In this document: piece by piece, positions 8,880 to 18,311 of the stretch
Layout: every line of letters begins with the position of its first letter
How positions within the stretch are numbered: the first letter of the stretch is position 1
DNA from: Carboxylicivirga sp. M1479
GTDB taxonomy: Bacteria; Bacteroidota; Bacteroidia; Bacteroidales; Marinilabiliaceae
NCBI RefSeq assembly: GCF_007097485.1
Contig: NZ_VKDE01000008.1
Coordinates: forward strand, 1 to 64,000
DNA length: 64,000 nt
Reading direction: 5' to 3'
The notes under the pieces: generated by a model
What the model was told of the DNA's origin: nothing
Databases searched by the model: none
The model's input: the letters and a program-made list of their open reading frames with translations, nothing else
Program-made: the position numbers and the translations under genes

Positions 8880-10232
8880 CTAAGTTGAAAGTAAGGCTGC
8901 TTTTCTGTGTAGTTTCATTACTCTGAAATGAAACAAGAGGGCGCATATTCCCAAACCAAGTGGAAAGCCTAACCAAATACCAATTTCGCCATACCCGCCT
9001 ACAAAGGCAGCCCAATAGCTGAATGGTATAGCAATAAAGAAGTATGAGATGATTGTTAGAATACCGGGAACTGTAGCATCTGCCATGCCTCTTAATATGC
9101 TTGAATAAATAATTTGTATCGCATCGAACAATTGGAAAATAACCAATACAATTATCATTTTCGACGCCATTTCTATAACTTCTGGATCTGTTGAAAAAAG
9201 CAATGGAAGCTTGTTTCTCATCAAGATAAGCCCTGCAGAAATAATTACAACCATTATTATCACTATTTGTAGCGAGGCCGTAGATGCCTGTCGCATTAGT
9301 GTTGGAACCTGTCGTGCCGAAAACTGACTGATACGAATGGTTGTGCCTGATCCAATACCTTGATAGAGCATAAAGCCCAATGTGGATATACTTAATACAA
9401 TTTGGTGGGCTGCTAGCCCTGTTTCGCTAATCCAACCAATCATTATACCTGCAACAATAAAGGCTGAGGCTTCAGAGAATAAGTGTAATCCCATGGGAAT
9501 GCCTAGCTTAATAATTTTCCCAGTGGATTGGATAAGGGTTTTTGTTGATGTGATAATGTGCTCTATCGTAAGTACTTTGAGTTTTCGAATGGAGATGAGT
9601 ATGGCTATTGCCATTATTAGCCTGGCGAGCAAGGTAGACCAGCCTGCGCCATATAAACCCAATTCAGGAGCTCCAAATTTGCCAAAAATAAGCAGGTAAT
9701 TGCCGGCAATGTTAATGATATTGGCACCCAATGTTATAACCATTGCTAGGCGTGTATTGGAAAGCCCCTCTGCAACTTGTTTGCCACTTAAAAAGATCAT
9801 TAGCGGCAGTATGGATAAGCTAATAATACTAAAAAAGGATTGCGATTGGAAGAGTATGTTTTTGGGTTGCCCCATTAAAGGCATAAAAACATAAATAGCT
9901 ATACATACCGCTATTAATATTAAGGCCATTATAAAATTGGTGATAAATGCCGCTTTTTGTAAAGCCTTTAGTTCGCTACTGTTGCCATTACCATAGGCTT
10001 TACCAATTAAAGGTGTAATAGCCATAGCAAAACCCATCCCAAATATTAAAGGTAAAGCAAACAAGGTGTTGGCAAATGAAGCGGCAGCTAATTCGGTTTT
10101 GCCAAGTTGTCCAATCATCATGTTATCAATCAGTCCAACCGTTATTTGCCCAATTTGCGCAATAATTACAGGCAAAGCAAGCTTTTGAGTTTCGGCATAA
10201 TGAGGTCGAAACAAACGCCAATATCGTTTCAT
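8880..10232 (-). CDS. MATE family efflux transporter
   Basis: A 450-aa inner-membrane protein with about 12 hydrophobic helices in two similar halves, as in the MATE/DinF superfamily. Family features include PVIIAQIGQITVGLIDNMMIG at the start (key part GLIDNMMIGQLG), TPLIGKAYGNGN in the first half and LYQGIGSGTTIRISQ at the start of the second. MATE proteins export cationic drugs or metabolites using Na+ or H+; the substrate is not predictable. Length matches the NorM type. A degenerate REP-like hairpin lies just upstream of the start. The leader-like repeats lie beyond its 3' end and could terminate its transcript. Confidence 0.94.
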   Translation of the reverse strand: MKRYWRLFRPHYAETQKLALPVIIAQIGQITVGLIDNMMIGQLGKTELAAASFANTLFALPLIFGMGFAMAITPLIGKAYGNGNSSELKALQKAAFITNFIMALILIAVCIAIYVFMPLMGQPKNILFQSQSFFSIISLSILPLMIFLSGKQVAEGLSNTRLAMVITLGANIINIAGNYLLIFGKFGAPELGLYGAGWSTLLARLIMAIAILISIRKLKVLTIEHIITSTKTLIQSTGKIIKLGIPMGLHLFSEASAFIVAGIMIGWISETGLAAHQIVLSISTLGFMLYQGIGSGTTIRISQFSARQVPTLMRQASTASLQIVIIMVVIISAGLILMRNKLPLLFSTDPEVIEMASKMIIVLVIFQLFDAIQIIYSSILRGMADATVPGILTIISYFFIAIPFSYWAAFVGGYGEIGIWLGFPLGLGICALLFHFRVMKLHRKAALLST

Positions 10233-10550
10233 AATACGTGTAAATTATATTTTGATGTACCATTGGGCGAGACCTTGCCCTTTTAAACACCTGCAAAATT
10301 CAAGGCTTGCAAAACATTGTTTTGGGCTTCAAGGTGAGAAGCTTTGAACGTTTGGTCGTTGATGTTTAAAAGTCGCCAAAGATTGAGCGCAAAAATAAGC
10401 AGTTTTTGTGTTAAGTGGCGTTAAAAAATATTTTGAACTAGTAATTATTTGTTGCCATAAAGTTGAGATTGTAGCACTAGATCGCTAATGAACTATCTAC
10501 AAAGTTTTGCTTTTGAATACATTATAAGTGCTTGTTGCTCCGCAAATAGA
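10233..10550. other. Intergenic stretch with possible third REP-like copy
   Basis: No gene seen. Read on the minus strand, 10251-10312 contains GCCTTGAATTT and then GGGC-loop-GCCCAATGGTACATCAAA. This parallels, with decay, the repeats at 26361-26452 and 40544-40636, and like them it points toward the downstream gene (MATE). The match is partial, so assignment is tentative. Confidence 0.35.
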
Positions 10551-12464
10551 TTAATTGTAAGTGCGAAGTACTGCTTGCATTTTTGCAGCTGAATCTTTTA
10601 GGCCTCCTTCACGATTTCGTAATAGCCAAATTGTTTGGTGCGACTTAATTAGCTCACTTAGCTCATTTCTCAATAGTTCTTTTTCGATTTCTGGAATGCT
10701 TGAAAAATTACCATCCTCTGTATTCAGTTTGGCCAAAGCTAATTTACAGGAATGAAGTGCCAATTGGCTGGCTTGGTTTATTCCCTGCAAAACGATTTCT
10801 GAATCGGGGCATGCTAATTCGGCTCTACTGAGAAGTGCCATTTGTTCTTGAATATAGTTGATGGTAAGAGTAGTTTTATGGCTAGTGGTACGTTTTAACC
10901 ATCGATCGGTTTTAATTGAACGCTTGTTGCGTTTTAGCAATTGGTGAAAGATGTTGCTGTTGTCGGTGATCGCACCCATCTTTAGGTAGGCATTACCTAG
11001 GTTCACAAGCGCTTGACCACTGTAATTAGTACGATCATTAAATACCTGAATTGATACTTGTTGAGCAATGTTTATGTTGCTATTGTTCTCAACATTCCAA
11101 CTTAAAGCTGCGCCATATAATAAAGCCGGGTAACACACCGAAAGCGGTTGCCAATGCCCCTGATCGCCCCAATTGGTGTTTAAAAAGCCCCTTGCCCCAT
11201 GCTTTTTGCCATTGATGGCTGCATTTTTTAGGTTGGCAAAACCATTGCTGTTCCTACCGATAATGGTATTCCAGGTTGACGTGCCAGGGCAAACATAATA
11301 AGGTAAGCCAGCTTCTTTAAACTTGGGACAGTGTTTATCAAAGGGATAATTTGCTTCATAACCCCATATCAGCGCCACCATATCTTTGGGTAATTCTGGA
11401 ATTAATTCGGGATGATGTAAAATAATATCTCCCCAAAACTGAGTAGTTTTACCATAAGTGTCAACTTCCTTTTTTAATTTCATTACAAAGTCGAGGTATA
11501 CTCTTCCTTTTCCTATTTCATTACATAAAGCTTTTGATTTTCCTACACCTAATTCTACAGTTTCATCGCATCCAATGTTAAAATATTGACTAGTGAAATT
11601 TGGTAGTAACTCGCTGTATAATTCACTCATCAATTCAAACGATCCAGTTTCAACAGGACTTAAGCTTGTGCGCGACATCATGCCCCAAATGGTTTTTCCT
11701 GGCTTTGGTAGTTCAGCCAAATGTTCATATTCCTGATGCTTTAGCCAGCGCTTCATGTGGCCAAATGAATTCTGATTGGGCACCAGATCTATAAAACGTT
11801 CGCTGCAATAGTGATCTAATTCTTTGATTTGCTCTGCCGTCATCGGACTAGCATCTTTCCATACCGTTTTATGATTTTGATAGGCAAAAGTATGTTCAGT
11901 ATAAAGTTGTATTTCGTTTATTTTCCACGATGCCAACTTATCAATAATCGAATACAATGTTTGCATACTTGGCACTTTATCTCGGCTGATATCGAGCATA
12001 ACTCCACGTCGTTCAAAATCGGGTTCATCGCTAATTATTAAAGTTGGCCAGTAACCAACAACTTCGGCAAACTGGCCTATTTGCTGTAAGCTAAGCAAGC
12101 CATAATATAATCCTTGTGCACTACCTCCTTGAATAATGATGCCATTAGTAGTGATGCTGAGTTGATAGGCTTGTTGTTTTAATGAATCGTTTATTGATGC
12201 CTTTAATATGCTTGGCTTAATGGCGATAGATAATGGTGTTAGCTGTGCTTTAATTCCTGTTTGTTCTAGTGAATAAAGGATCTTTAGTAATGGCTTGTTA
12301 AGTTGTGAGGCCTTGCTTTGAATAAAAATGTCGCCCTTTTGAGACATTAGTTTTCCATTATTTAATGTAATGGTTTGGGGTAAGGGCAATAAATAATCAT
12401 GTAAATCGGCTGCAAAGCTATTGGGAGTAATTAATAAAATAAGGAATAAGACGAGGGTTCTCAT
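10551..12464 (-). CDS. Glycoside hydrolase family 20-type beta-N-acetylhexosaminidase
   Basis: A 637-aa exported enzyme with signal peptide MRTLVLFLILLITPNSFAA. Residues about 25-140 form the zincin-like N-terminal GH20b domain (YYGLLSLQQIGQ), and residues about 148-460 the catalytic barrel (FERRGVMLDISRDKVPS). The GH20 Asp-Glu pair is in FNIGCDETVELG (Asp300, Glu301). A helical region of about 170 residues follows. Family members remove terminal GlcNAc or GalNAc by substrate-assisted catalysis. IGCDET differs from the common IGGDE, so this is a divergent subfamily. The gene stands alone; peptidoglycan recycling or host/algal glycan degradation are both possible. Confidence 0.85.
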   Translation of the reverse strand: MRTLVLFLILLITPNSFAADLHDYLLPLPQTITLNNGKLMSQKGDIFIQSKASQLNKPLLKILYSLEQTGIKAQLTPLSIAIKPSILKASINDSLKQQAYQLSITTNGIIIQGGSAQGLYYGLLSLQQIGQFAEVVGYWPTLIISDEPDFERRGVMLDISRDKVPSMQTLYSIIDKLASWKINEIQLYTEHTFAYQNHKTVWKDASPMTAEQIKELDHYCSERFIDLVPNQNSFGHMKRWLKHQEYEHLAELPKPGKTIWGMMSRTSLSPVETGSFELMSELYSELLPNFTSQYFNIGCDETVELGVGKSKALCNEIGKGRVYLDFVMKLKKEVDTYGKTTQFWGDIILHHPELIPELPKDMVALIWGYEANYPFDKHCPKFKEAGLPYYVCPGTSTWNTIIGRNSNGFANLKNAAINGKKHGARGFLNTNWGDQGHWQPLSVCYPALLYGAALSWNVENNSNINIAQQVSIQVFNDRTNYSGQALVNLGNAYLKMGAITDNSNIFHQLLKRNKRSIKTDRWLKRTTSHKTTLTINYIQEQMALLSRAELACPDSEIVLQGINQASQLALHSCKLALAKLNTEDGNFSSIPEIEKELLRNELSELIKSHQTIWLLRNREGGLKDSAAKMQAVLRTYN

Positions 12465-12570
12465 GCTTGTCAGAATTATCTGTGAATGATCGAATTTAGT
12501 AATTACCCTTAATTAATCAAGCTTTGTGTGGCATGAAATAAGCGCCATGACTTAAATATTCTTCATTTAC

Positions 12571-12601
12571 CTTGTTCGCGTTTCTTAAAGCATTAGATTT
12601 G
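12571..12601 (+). promoter_or_regulatory. Bacteroidetes-type promoter of cstA
   Basis: The -7 box TAGATTTG is at 12594-12601. A -33 element CTTG is at 12571-12574, giving a 19-bp spacer. Both fit the TTTG/N19-21/TAnnTTTG pattern, 28 bases before the cstA start. Confidence 0.6.
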
Positions 12602-12629
12602 TTTATCAAACCATAAAAAAACAACAGTT

Positions 12630-14075
12630 ATGTGGACTTTTATTGGGGCCATTGTAGCCTTAATACTTGGCTTTATCTTTTACGGAAGATTTATTGAGCG
12701 TTTCTTTGGTGCTGATGATAGTCGTCCAACACCAGCTATTAAACACAACGATGGGGTAGACTTTTCACCCATGCCCACCTGGAAAGTATTTACTATACAG
12801 TTTTTAAATATAGCAGGTTTGGGGCCTATTTTTGGCGCAATATTAGGCGCAATGTACGGTCCAATGGCCTATTTATGGATTGTTTTTGGCTGTATATTTA
12901 TGGGGGCCACTCACGATTATTTTTCGGGTATGTTATCCATAAGGCATGGAGGAGCGAGTATTCCTGAAATTGTAGGTAAGTATCTGGGAAAAGGGTTTCA
13001 GAATTTCTTACGGGTATTCACCTTGTTGCTACTAGTATTTGTTGGGGTTGCTTTTGTGTCTGGTCCGGCAGGACTGCTGGCCAACCTTACAGGTGGAGGC
13101 TTAACGATTTGGTTGTATGTTATTTTCGCTTATTACCTGGTCGCAACTCTTTTGCCTATTAATAAGATTATAGGTAAAATATATCCTCTTTTTGGAGCAG
13201 CATTAATTATTATGGCCCTTGCTATTGCAGTTGCCATGTTGTTGGGTGGTATTTCAGGTACTGTTGAAATGCCCGAATTATCAATTTCTAGTTTTGCGAA
13301 TTGGCACCATAATCCAAGTGAAAACATCTTGTTTCCGATGATGTTTATTGTTATTTCCTGTGGTGCATTAAGTGGATTTCATAGTACTCAAGCTCCTATG
13401 ATGGCGCGTACGATAAAAAAAGAAAGCTATGGTAGGTATGTATTTTATGGGGCTATGATCGCCGAGGGGATAGTGGCAATTATATGGGCCACCGCTGCCA
13501 TGACATTCTTTGGGGATGCCAATGGATTAAATGCGACCATGCAGATAGATGGTCATAACCCTGCCTGGGTAGTGAACGAAATTAGTGTTGCCTGGCTTGG
13601 GAGTGTAGGAGCGATTTTCGCCATAATTGGTGTTATAGCTTGTCCTATAACAACAGGTGACACAGCTTTTAGAAGTGCACGCCTAACGATAGCCGATGTA
13701 TTTAAATTTGATCAATCGACCATCAAACGAAGACTAATTATAAGCGTTCCGCTTTTCGCCGTTGGTTTTGTGTTATCACAATTGGAGTTTGCAACTATCT
13801 GGAAGTATTTGGGCTTGTCCAATCAAATTTTAGCCGTCGTGGTACTCTGGACTGGAGCTATGTATTTGGTAAAAGTTAAAAAAGCACACTGGTACTTATC
13901 ACTACCAGCTGTATTTATGACTGTGGTATGTTTGTCTTACCTTTTGGTAGCACCTTTTAAAAATGGAGGCTTTGCAATGGATACTTCTCTTGGTTTTAGT
14001 TTAGGTTTAATAGGTGGAGTTTTAGCATTATTTTTGTTTTTTATAAAAGCCAGGCGTCACTATAAGGTAAGTTGA
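12630..14075 (+). CDS. cstA: Carbon starvation protein CstA family transporter
   Basis: A 481-aa polytopic membrane protein with at least 11 hydrophobic segments. CstA-family features are QFLNIAGLGPIFGAILGAMYG (key part IAGLGPIFGAI), MGATHDYFSGMLSIRHGGAS and SGFHSTQAPMMART. It is shorter than E. coli CstA (about 700 aa) and corresponds to the compact form found in many Bacteroidetes and Firmicutes. CstA proteins import peptides or pyruvate during carbon limitation; the choice between them is open. It has a good promoter at 12571-12601. A 7-bp hairpin (TTATGGC/GCCATAA, 14118-14136) lies in the gap before the next gene. Confidence 0.94.
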   Translation: MWTFIGAIVALILGFIFYGRFIERFFGADDSRPTPAIKHNDGVDFSPMPTWKVFTIQFLNIAGLGPIFGAILGAMYGPMAYLWIVFGCIFMGATHDYFSGMLSIRHGGASIPEIVGKYLGKGFQNFLRVFTLLLLVFVGVAFVSGPAGLLANLTGGGLTIWLYVIFAYYLVATLLPINKIIGKIYPLFGAALIIMALAIAVAMLLGGISGTVEMPELSISSFANWHHNPSENILFPMMFIVISCGALSGFHSTQAPMMARTIKKESYGRYVFYGAMIAEGIVAIIWATAAMTFFGDANGLNATMQIDGHNPAWVVNEISVAWLGSVGAIFAIIGVIACPITTGDTAFRSARLTIADVFKFDQSTIKRRLIISVPLFAVGFVLSQLEFATIWKYLGLSNQILAVVVLWTGAMYLVKVKKAHWYLSLPAVFMTVVCLSYLLVAPFKNGGFAMDTSLGFSLGLIGGVLALFLFFIKARRHYKVS

Positions 14076-14179
14076 AATAGGCTACAGTAATTCTTTGACA
14101 TAAAGAGAGATGATTGATTATGGCGTATTGCCATAAAGAACAAAAATAGAGCAACTAAAAAACAATACAATTGAGGTCA

Positions 14180-15298
14180 ATGAATAAACGCTTGATTGAA
14201 AATAACGAGAAGCAGTGGATTATAGATGCCTTGAGCGGCAAACGACCTGCCTTAACAGAGCTTTATGATGTGGATGTTCTTGTGGAGTCGGCAGTGAAGA
14301 ATGGTTTAGCGGCTGTGCTTTTTCAAATGATAAATGAGAAGAAGCTTGACTTTACTTCTGAGTTGAAAGAACAGTTGAAAAAGGCCTATTTCTCAAACAT
14401 GGTCAGAAATATGACCATTAGTAGTGTGTGGCAAGAGTTAATACATGTATTTGCCGATAAACACTATCGATACATTCCATTAAAAGGCATTTTTTTATCG
14501 CAGTATATTTACGATGATATGACTTTGCGCGCCATGAGTGATATTGATGTACTAATGTTGCCGGAGCATGCCGAAAAAATGTACTTGACAATGCTTGAAA
14601 TGGGGGCTGTTACATCTGAACCTCATTACGTGGCAAAAGACGACACAAGTGATCATCACCTGCCAGGACTGAGTTATAAAGGAGTATATATTGAGTTACA
14701 TCGAGGTATTTTGCCCGCTGACGCTAGTTTTAATATACCATCGGAGTTTATTTGGAGTAAAGCAATTGATAATAATGGAAGTCTTCGAATACATCCGCAC
14801 ATTAATTTGATATACCTATGCTTGCATCTGTATTATACTGTACGTCAAGGGGGAATCCGCTTATCCTGGTTGTATGACTTTATAATTTATAGTCAATCCG
14901 ATGAATTTATGCAGTGTCAAGGAGATTTTATGCGAGTACTTAGGGATTTAAAGTGTGCGGATCCCGTATTGGCGGTTTTGTATACTACGGAAAAGCTTTT
15001 TGATCATTCATTCTCGTTTATAGAGTACAATGTTTCGTCAAAGACTATTAGAAACGTTCAGAAACGAATGATTTATTTTATCAATAATGAACTTGAGAGT
15101 AGTACCGAATATGGTTACGAAATTGCCTTTGAACGATTAAAGAATCAAAAGGGAATAGCAGCTAAGCTTGAATTTATCAAAGAGAGGATTTTTAAACCAG
15201 AAAACGCTCAGTCAGGTACTATGAAACGCTTGGCTACCTTGGGCGGTCGTTTCTTGGGTATGGTTTGGCAGAAAATTACAAGTCCTTTTCGTTTCTAA
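14180..15298 (+). CDS. Uncharacterised nucleotidyltransferase-fold protein (NTP_transf_5-like)
   Basis: A 372-aa soluble protein. The start is the ATG at 14180, preceded by GAGG, rather than an in-frame TTG at 14171. RYIPLKGIFLSQYIYDD followed by MSDIDVLML gives the GhG/DxD-like metal motif of the nucleotidyltransferase superfamily (Asp pair in DIDVL), and IELHRGI carries a third likely acidic site. Such proteins in Bacteroidetes are often near polysaccharide or coenzyme PQQ-type peptide loci, but none is adjacent here. It may be cotranscribed with cstA (104-bp gap, no clear terminator). The substrate is unknown. Confidence 0.8.
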   Translation: MNKRLIENNEKQWIIDALSGKRPALTELYDVDVLVESAVKNGLAAVLFQMINEKKLDFTSELKEQLKKAYFSNMVRNMTISSVWQELIHVFADKHYRYIPLKGIFLSQYIYDDMTLRAMSDIDVLMLPEHAEKMYLTMLEMGAVTSEPHYVAKDDTSDHHLPGLSYKGVYIELHRGILPADASFNIPSEFIWSKAIDNNGSLRIHPHINLIYLCLHLYYTVRQGGIRLSWLYDFIIYSQSDEFMQCQGDFMRVLRDLKCADPVLAVLYTTEKLFDHSFSFIEYNVSSKTIRNVQKRMIYFINNELESSTEYGYEIAFERLKNQKGIAAKLEFIKERIFKPENAQSGTMKRLATLGGRFLGMVWQKITSPFRF

Positions 15299-15360
15299 AA
15301 GGCAATAAGCCCATTTCTCATATCTCCTTTATTGCATTGTAACTTGTTGCTATCCAGTAA

Positions 15361-16332
15361 TTACACTTCCTGATAAACAGGTATGATATCTTTGACGCGC
15401 TGTGCAAAAAAGTCTTTAGTAGCAGTGTAATTTCGTGTGAAACCTAAAAAGAAACCTCCACCGCCCGATCCGCATAGTTTAAGCGTGTAAAGCTGGTTGT
15501 TCAGTCCTTCACTCCATAAGGATTGAATGTGTTGAGGAATCATCTCATTGAAGTTTTTCAATTGAAATCTTGAGAGGGGTATTAAATTATTGAACATCAT
15601 ATCTAACTGTCCATTAAGCATCGATTTTATGCATTGATTGGTAAGTGGAATGAGTTGTGTATTAATTTTCTCTTTGAATTTTATATCCTTTGTTTTATCC
15701 ATGAATAGCTTTACCAATGGCCCTGTTTTGCCAGTTGTTTCGGCATCAACCAAAAAGATTGCATCTTCGTTTAGTATATCTCTTCTTGGAATACTAACCG
15801 ATGAAATATGCTGGGCATTTTCAAGTACAATAGGGTGTTTTAAGTAGCAAATTAAGGGGTCAATGCCTGAACTGGTACCATGATAAAACGATTCAATTTG
15901 AGCAAAGGCCTTTTTTAATTGAAACAGATCATCATCGCTCATGCCCGCACTAGCCTCAATTGCCTTGTTGGCATACTCATGGTAAAGAGCGGCAACCAAT
16001 GCGCCGCTACTTCCTAATCCATAACCTTCTGGTATTGATGATTCAAAGTACAAACCCTTTTCAATATCGCTTGCCAATCGGCTTGTATCAATATCGGCCA
16101 CCAATTGGTTGCTTTTTTCTAAAATTGAGATGTACTCAAATAACTCTTTAAGCTGCAAATTAGAGTGTTTTGCAAAGTTGAGGTTGGTGTAGCTATTGTG
16201 GTTAATAAAGCGTAATTCGCCGTTGAAGTGGGAGTACGGAATGGTTAAGCCCATTGAACCCATAATAATGCTGTACTCGCCAAAGAGCATTACTTTTGAA
16301 TAATATATTTCTTTCTTTTGTTCGCTTTGCAT
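15361..16332 (-). CDS. Mevalonate kinase (GHMP kinase family)
   Basis: A 323-aa cytoplasmic GHMP kinase. The ATP-binding glycine/serine loop is PEGYGLGSSGALVAAL (about residues 101-116). HGTSSGIDPLICYL near residue 172 is the family mid-motif with the catalytic Asp, and LCGSGGGGFFLGF near the C terminus is motif 3. KVMLFGEYSIIMGSMGL at the start resembles mevalonate kinase KVILFGEHAVVYG. It would phosphorylate mevalonate. I start at the ATG at 16332, just after the stop of mvaD (16349); a longer frame would overlap mvaD. It is the last gene of the nine-gene mevalonate/acyl-CoA run. Confidence 0.85.
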   Translation of the reverse strand: MQSEQKKEIYYSKVMLFGEYSIIMGSMGLTIPYSHFNGELRFINHNSYTNLNFAKHSNLQLKELFEYISILEKSNQLVADIDTSRLASDIEKGLYFESSIPEGYGLGSSGALVAALYHEYANKAIEASAGMSDDDLFQLKKAFAQIESFYHGTSSGIDPLICYLKHPIVLENAQHISSVSIPRRDILNEDAIFLVDAETTGKTGPLVKLFMDKTKDIKFKEKINTQLIPLTNQCIKSMLNGQLDMMFNNLIPLSRFQLKNFNEMIPQHIQSLWSEGLNNQLYTLKLCGSGGGGFFLGFTRNYTATKDFFAQRVKDIIPVYQEV

Positions 16333-16348
16333 GCTTTGTATTCTTGGT

Positions 16349-17386
16349 TTAATCCTTCGAGATGTGATCATAAATAACCTCGCCATTTTCACATAGAACC
16401 TTTAGGTGTTCTTGTATAAATGGTTTAATGATCTTGCTTTGTGATGATGGGTAAATGAGGTGGATATTAGGGCCGGCATCCAAGGTAAATGTCAATGGTA
16501 TGTGATGATGTTCTCTAAACTTTTTAATGCGCTTGATGGCTCTTAGCGTCTCAGGTGCCATCAGTGTATAAGCTGGTGATGAGCTCATCATCAGACCATG
16601 TAAACTCAAAGCTTCTTCTTCACAAATGGTAGCGAAAGCATCAAAATCGCCTGTTTTTAAGGCCTTTAATAGAAGTTCTGTGTTTTTATTGGCTTGTTGT
16701 ATGCGTCCTTCGCGGTAAGGGTGTTTCTCCATTAGTTGATGACCAACTGTACTGCTTACCGATTTGGCACCCTTTCGAATAACCAATATCGAGTCCTGTA
16801 AATCCTTAAATGTAGAATGAATATCCGCTTGTATGGAGATACCGTATTGGTTACTCGCTTGCTTATTTAAGGGTGTTTCTCCCCAAAGAGCCCACCCTGC
16901 CTGGGTTGAACGACAAGCGCTGCCTGAACCTAAGCGAGCCATAATTGATGTTAACTCCTCTTTAGCTTGATGAATAGCATTGGCATCAATTTGCATTTGA
17001 ATATCATAAAGTGCTTTAGCAATGGAAGCCATTGAGCTGGCTGACGATGCGATACCACTGGAATGAGGAAAAGTATTGGCGCTCTCAATACGTAAGTGAC
17101 CTGTTTTTAGGAACGGTAAATATTCATGTAGCCGATTAACAAGTGTTTGTAATTTGGGTACAAATGAACTTTTGCTTTGGCCTTCGAATAGAAACTCAAT
17201 TGTTAAGGCCCCTGTTCCTGCCGTATATTTAATGTTTGTGTTGGTTAGTGCTTGCGAAAGGGTAAAGCTGATGCTTGGATTAACAGGTTCTTGAATTGCT
17301 TGTTTTCCCCAGTACTTTACAATAGCGATGTTTGAGGGGGCGCTGGATGCTGCAGTAAAAGAAGTATTCGTTACAGATGAATTCAT
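16349..17386 (-). CDS. mvaD: Diphosphomevalonate decarboxylase
   Basis: A 345-aa GHMP-superfamily enzyme. The N-terminal signature NIAIVKYWGKQ (residues about 19-29) is diagnostic for diphosphomevalonate decarboxylase. FPHSSGIASSASSMASI is the ATP loop, and GSACRSTQAGWALWG is the Ser-rich catalytic stretch. The invariant Asp appears in FTLDAGPNIHLIYP. It makes isopentenyl diphosphate from mevalonate 5-diphosphate with loss of CO2. One base separates its start from the stop of the upstream GHMP kinase, so the genes are coupled. Confidence 0.95.
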   Translation of the reverse strand: MNSSVTNTSFTAASSAPSNIAIVKYWGKQAIQEPVNPSISFTLSQALTNTNIKYTAGTGALTIEFLFEGQSKSSFVPKLQTLVNRLHEYLPFLKTGHLRIESANTFPHSSGIASSASSMASIAKALYDIQMQIDANAIHQAKEELTSIMARLGSGSACRSTQAGWALWGETPLNKQASNQYGISIQADIHSTFKDLQDSILVIRKGAKSVSSTVGHQLMEKHPYREGRIQQANKNTELLLKALKTGDFDAFATICEEEALSLHGLMMSSSPAYTLMAPETLRAIKRIKKFREHHHIPLTFTLDAGPNIHLIYPSSQSKIIKPFIQEHLKVLCENGEVIYDHISKD

Positions 17387-17387
17387 G

Positions 17388-18311
17388 TTATTGAATTTTT
17401 AGCTCATTAAACTTAAAAACAGGCGAGCAGCCCTTATTGCCGAAGTAGGAGTTGATGTATGCTTCATCTTCCTTGGAAACCACCATCATAAAATCGCCTC
17501 CCCAGGCACCTAATGATTTAACGTAACCTTTAAAATCATTATAACGATCAGGTTTAATCGCTTTTAAATCAACCTTGTTGGCTACAATTTTTTCATGTTC
17601 TTCGATCAGCTGTCCAAAATCATCTAAAGCTTCACATACAATCATTTTATCTGTGAGGTGGTTAATTTGTTGGATGTCCTTGGGATTGACCTCTAGTTGA
17701 TTAAAGCGACTAATTTCGTTTTTACTACTTTGTTTGTTGCCAGTGTAGATGAAATATATGTTGTTAGCAAACAATGGAGAAAAATTGATCTGCTCTACTT
17801 TGGGAGCGCCATAAATTAATTGATAAGTAATGGGGGAGTTGGCCGTGGCACAGGCAATGTCGTAACCAGAACCACCAAATGTATCTTCCAATAAGAAATA
17901 GGGCTGAACCCCCAACCATTGAGATAATAAAGAGATTAAGGTAGAGCTGCTTCCCCAACCCCAGTCAGGGTTAAATTCAAGATGTGTTTCTACCTTTTTA
18001 TGGGCCATAATGTCTTTAACATCTGGTCGGTAATTAACACATGTTTTTAATATGGATGCCAGTTTTTGAGCCAGTTTTGTATTGTCTGTCTTAATAATTT
18101 GAAGTGTTTCGTCATATTCAGCGGTAAACCAATGTCCTAGTTTGTTAGATGCCTGCCAAGTTAGAAAGGGCGTTTGATTACTCTCAACTTTTAGTGATTG
18201 ACCGTATTTAAGTGGGAGTGCCAGTGCTTTAGCGCCTGCCAAAACCAGATATTCAGCTGAGAGTAGTAACTTTCCGTGTGCGTAATATGATTCTATTGTT
18301 TCGTTTTGCAT
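17388..18311 (-). CDS. GYDIA-family GHMP kinase, candidate phosphomevalonate kinase
   Basis: A 307-aa GHMP kinase. HGKLLLSAEYLVLAGAKAL at the start is the motif 1 region. WGWGSSSTLISLL (117-129) is the ATP loop, and GGSGYDIACA (146-155) contains the GYDIA string that names this Bacteroidetes family. Mevalonate kinase and the decarboxylase are encoded next door, and the only missing kinase step is mevalonate-5-phosphate to the diphosphate, so phosphomevalonate kinase is the natural inference. The C-terminal AWGGDFMMV is a variant of GHMP motif 3. It abuts the HMG-CoA reductase gene with no gap. Confidence 0.82.
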   Translation of the reverse strand: MQNETIESYYAHGKLLLSAEYLVLAGAKALALPLKYGQSLKVESNQTPFLTWQASNKLGHWFTAEYDETLQIIKTDNTKLAQKLASILKTCVNYRPDVKDIMAHKKVETHLEFNPDWGWGSSSTLISLLSQWLGVQPYFLLEDTFGGSGYDIACATANSPITYQLIYGAPKVEQINFSPLFANNIYFIYTGNKQSSKNEISRFNQLEVNPKDIQQINHLTDKMIVCEALDDFGQLIEEHEKIVANKVDLKAIKPDRYNDFKGYVKSLGAWGGDFMMVVSKEDEAYINSYFGNKGCSPVFKFNELKIQ

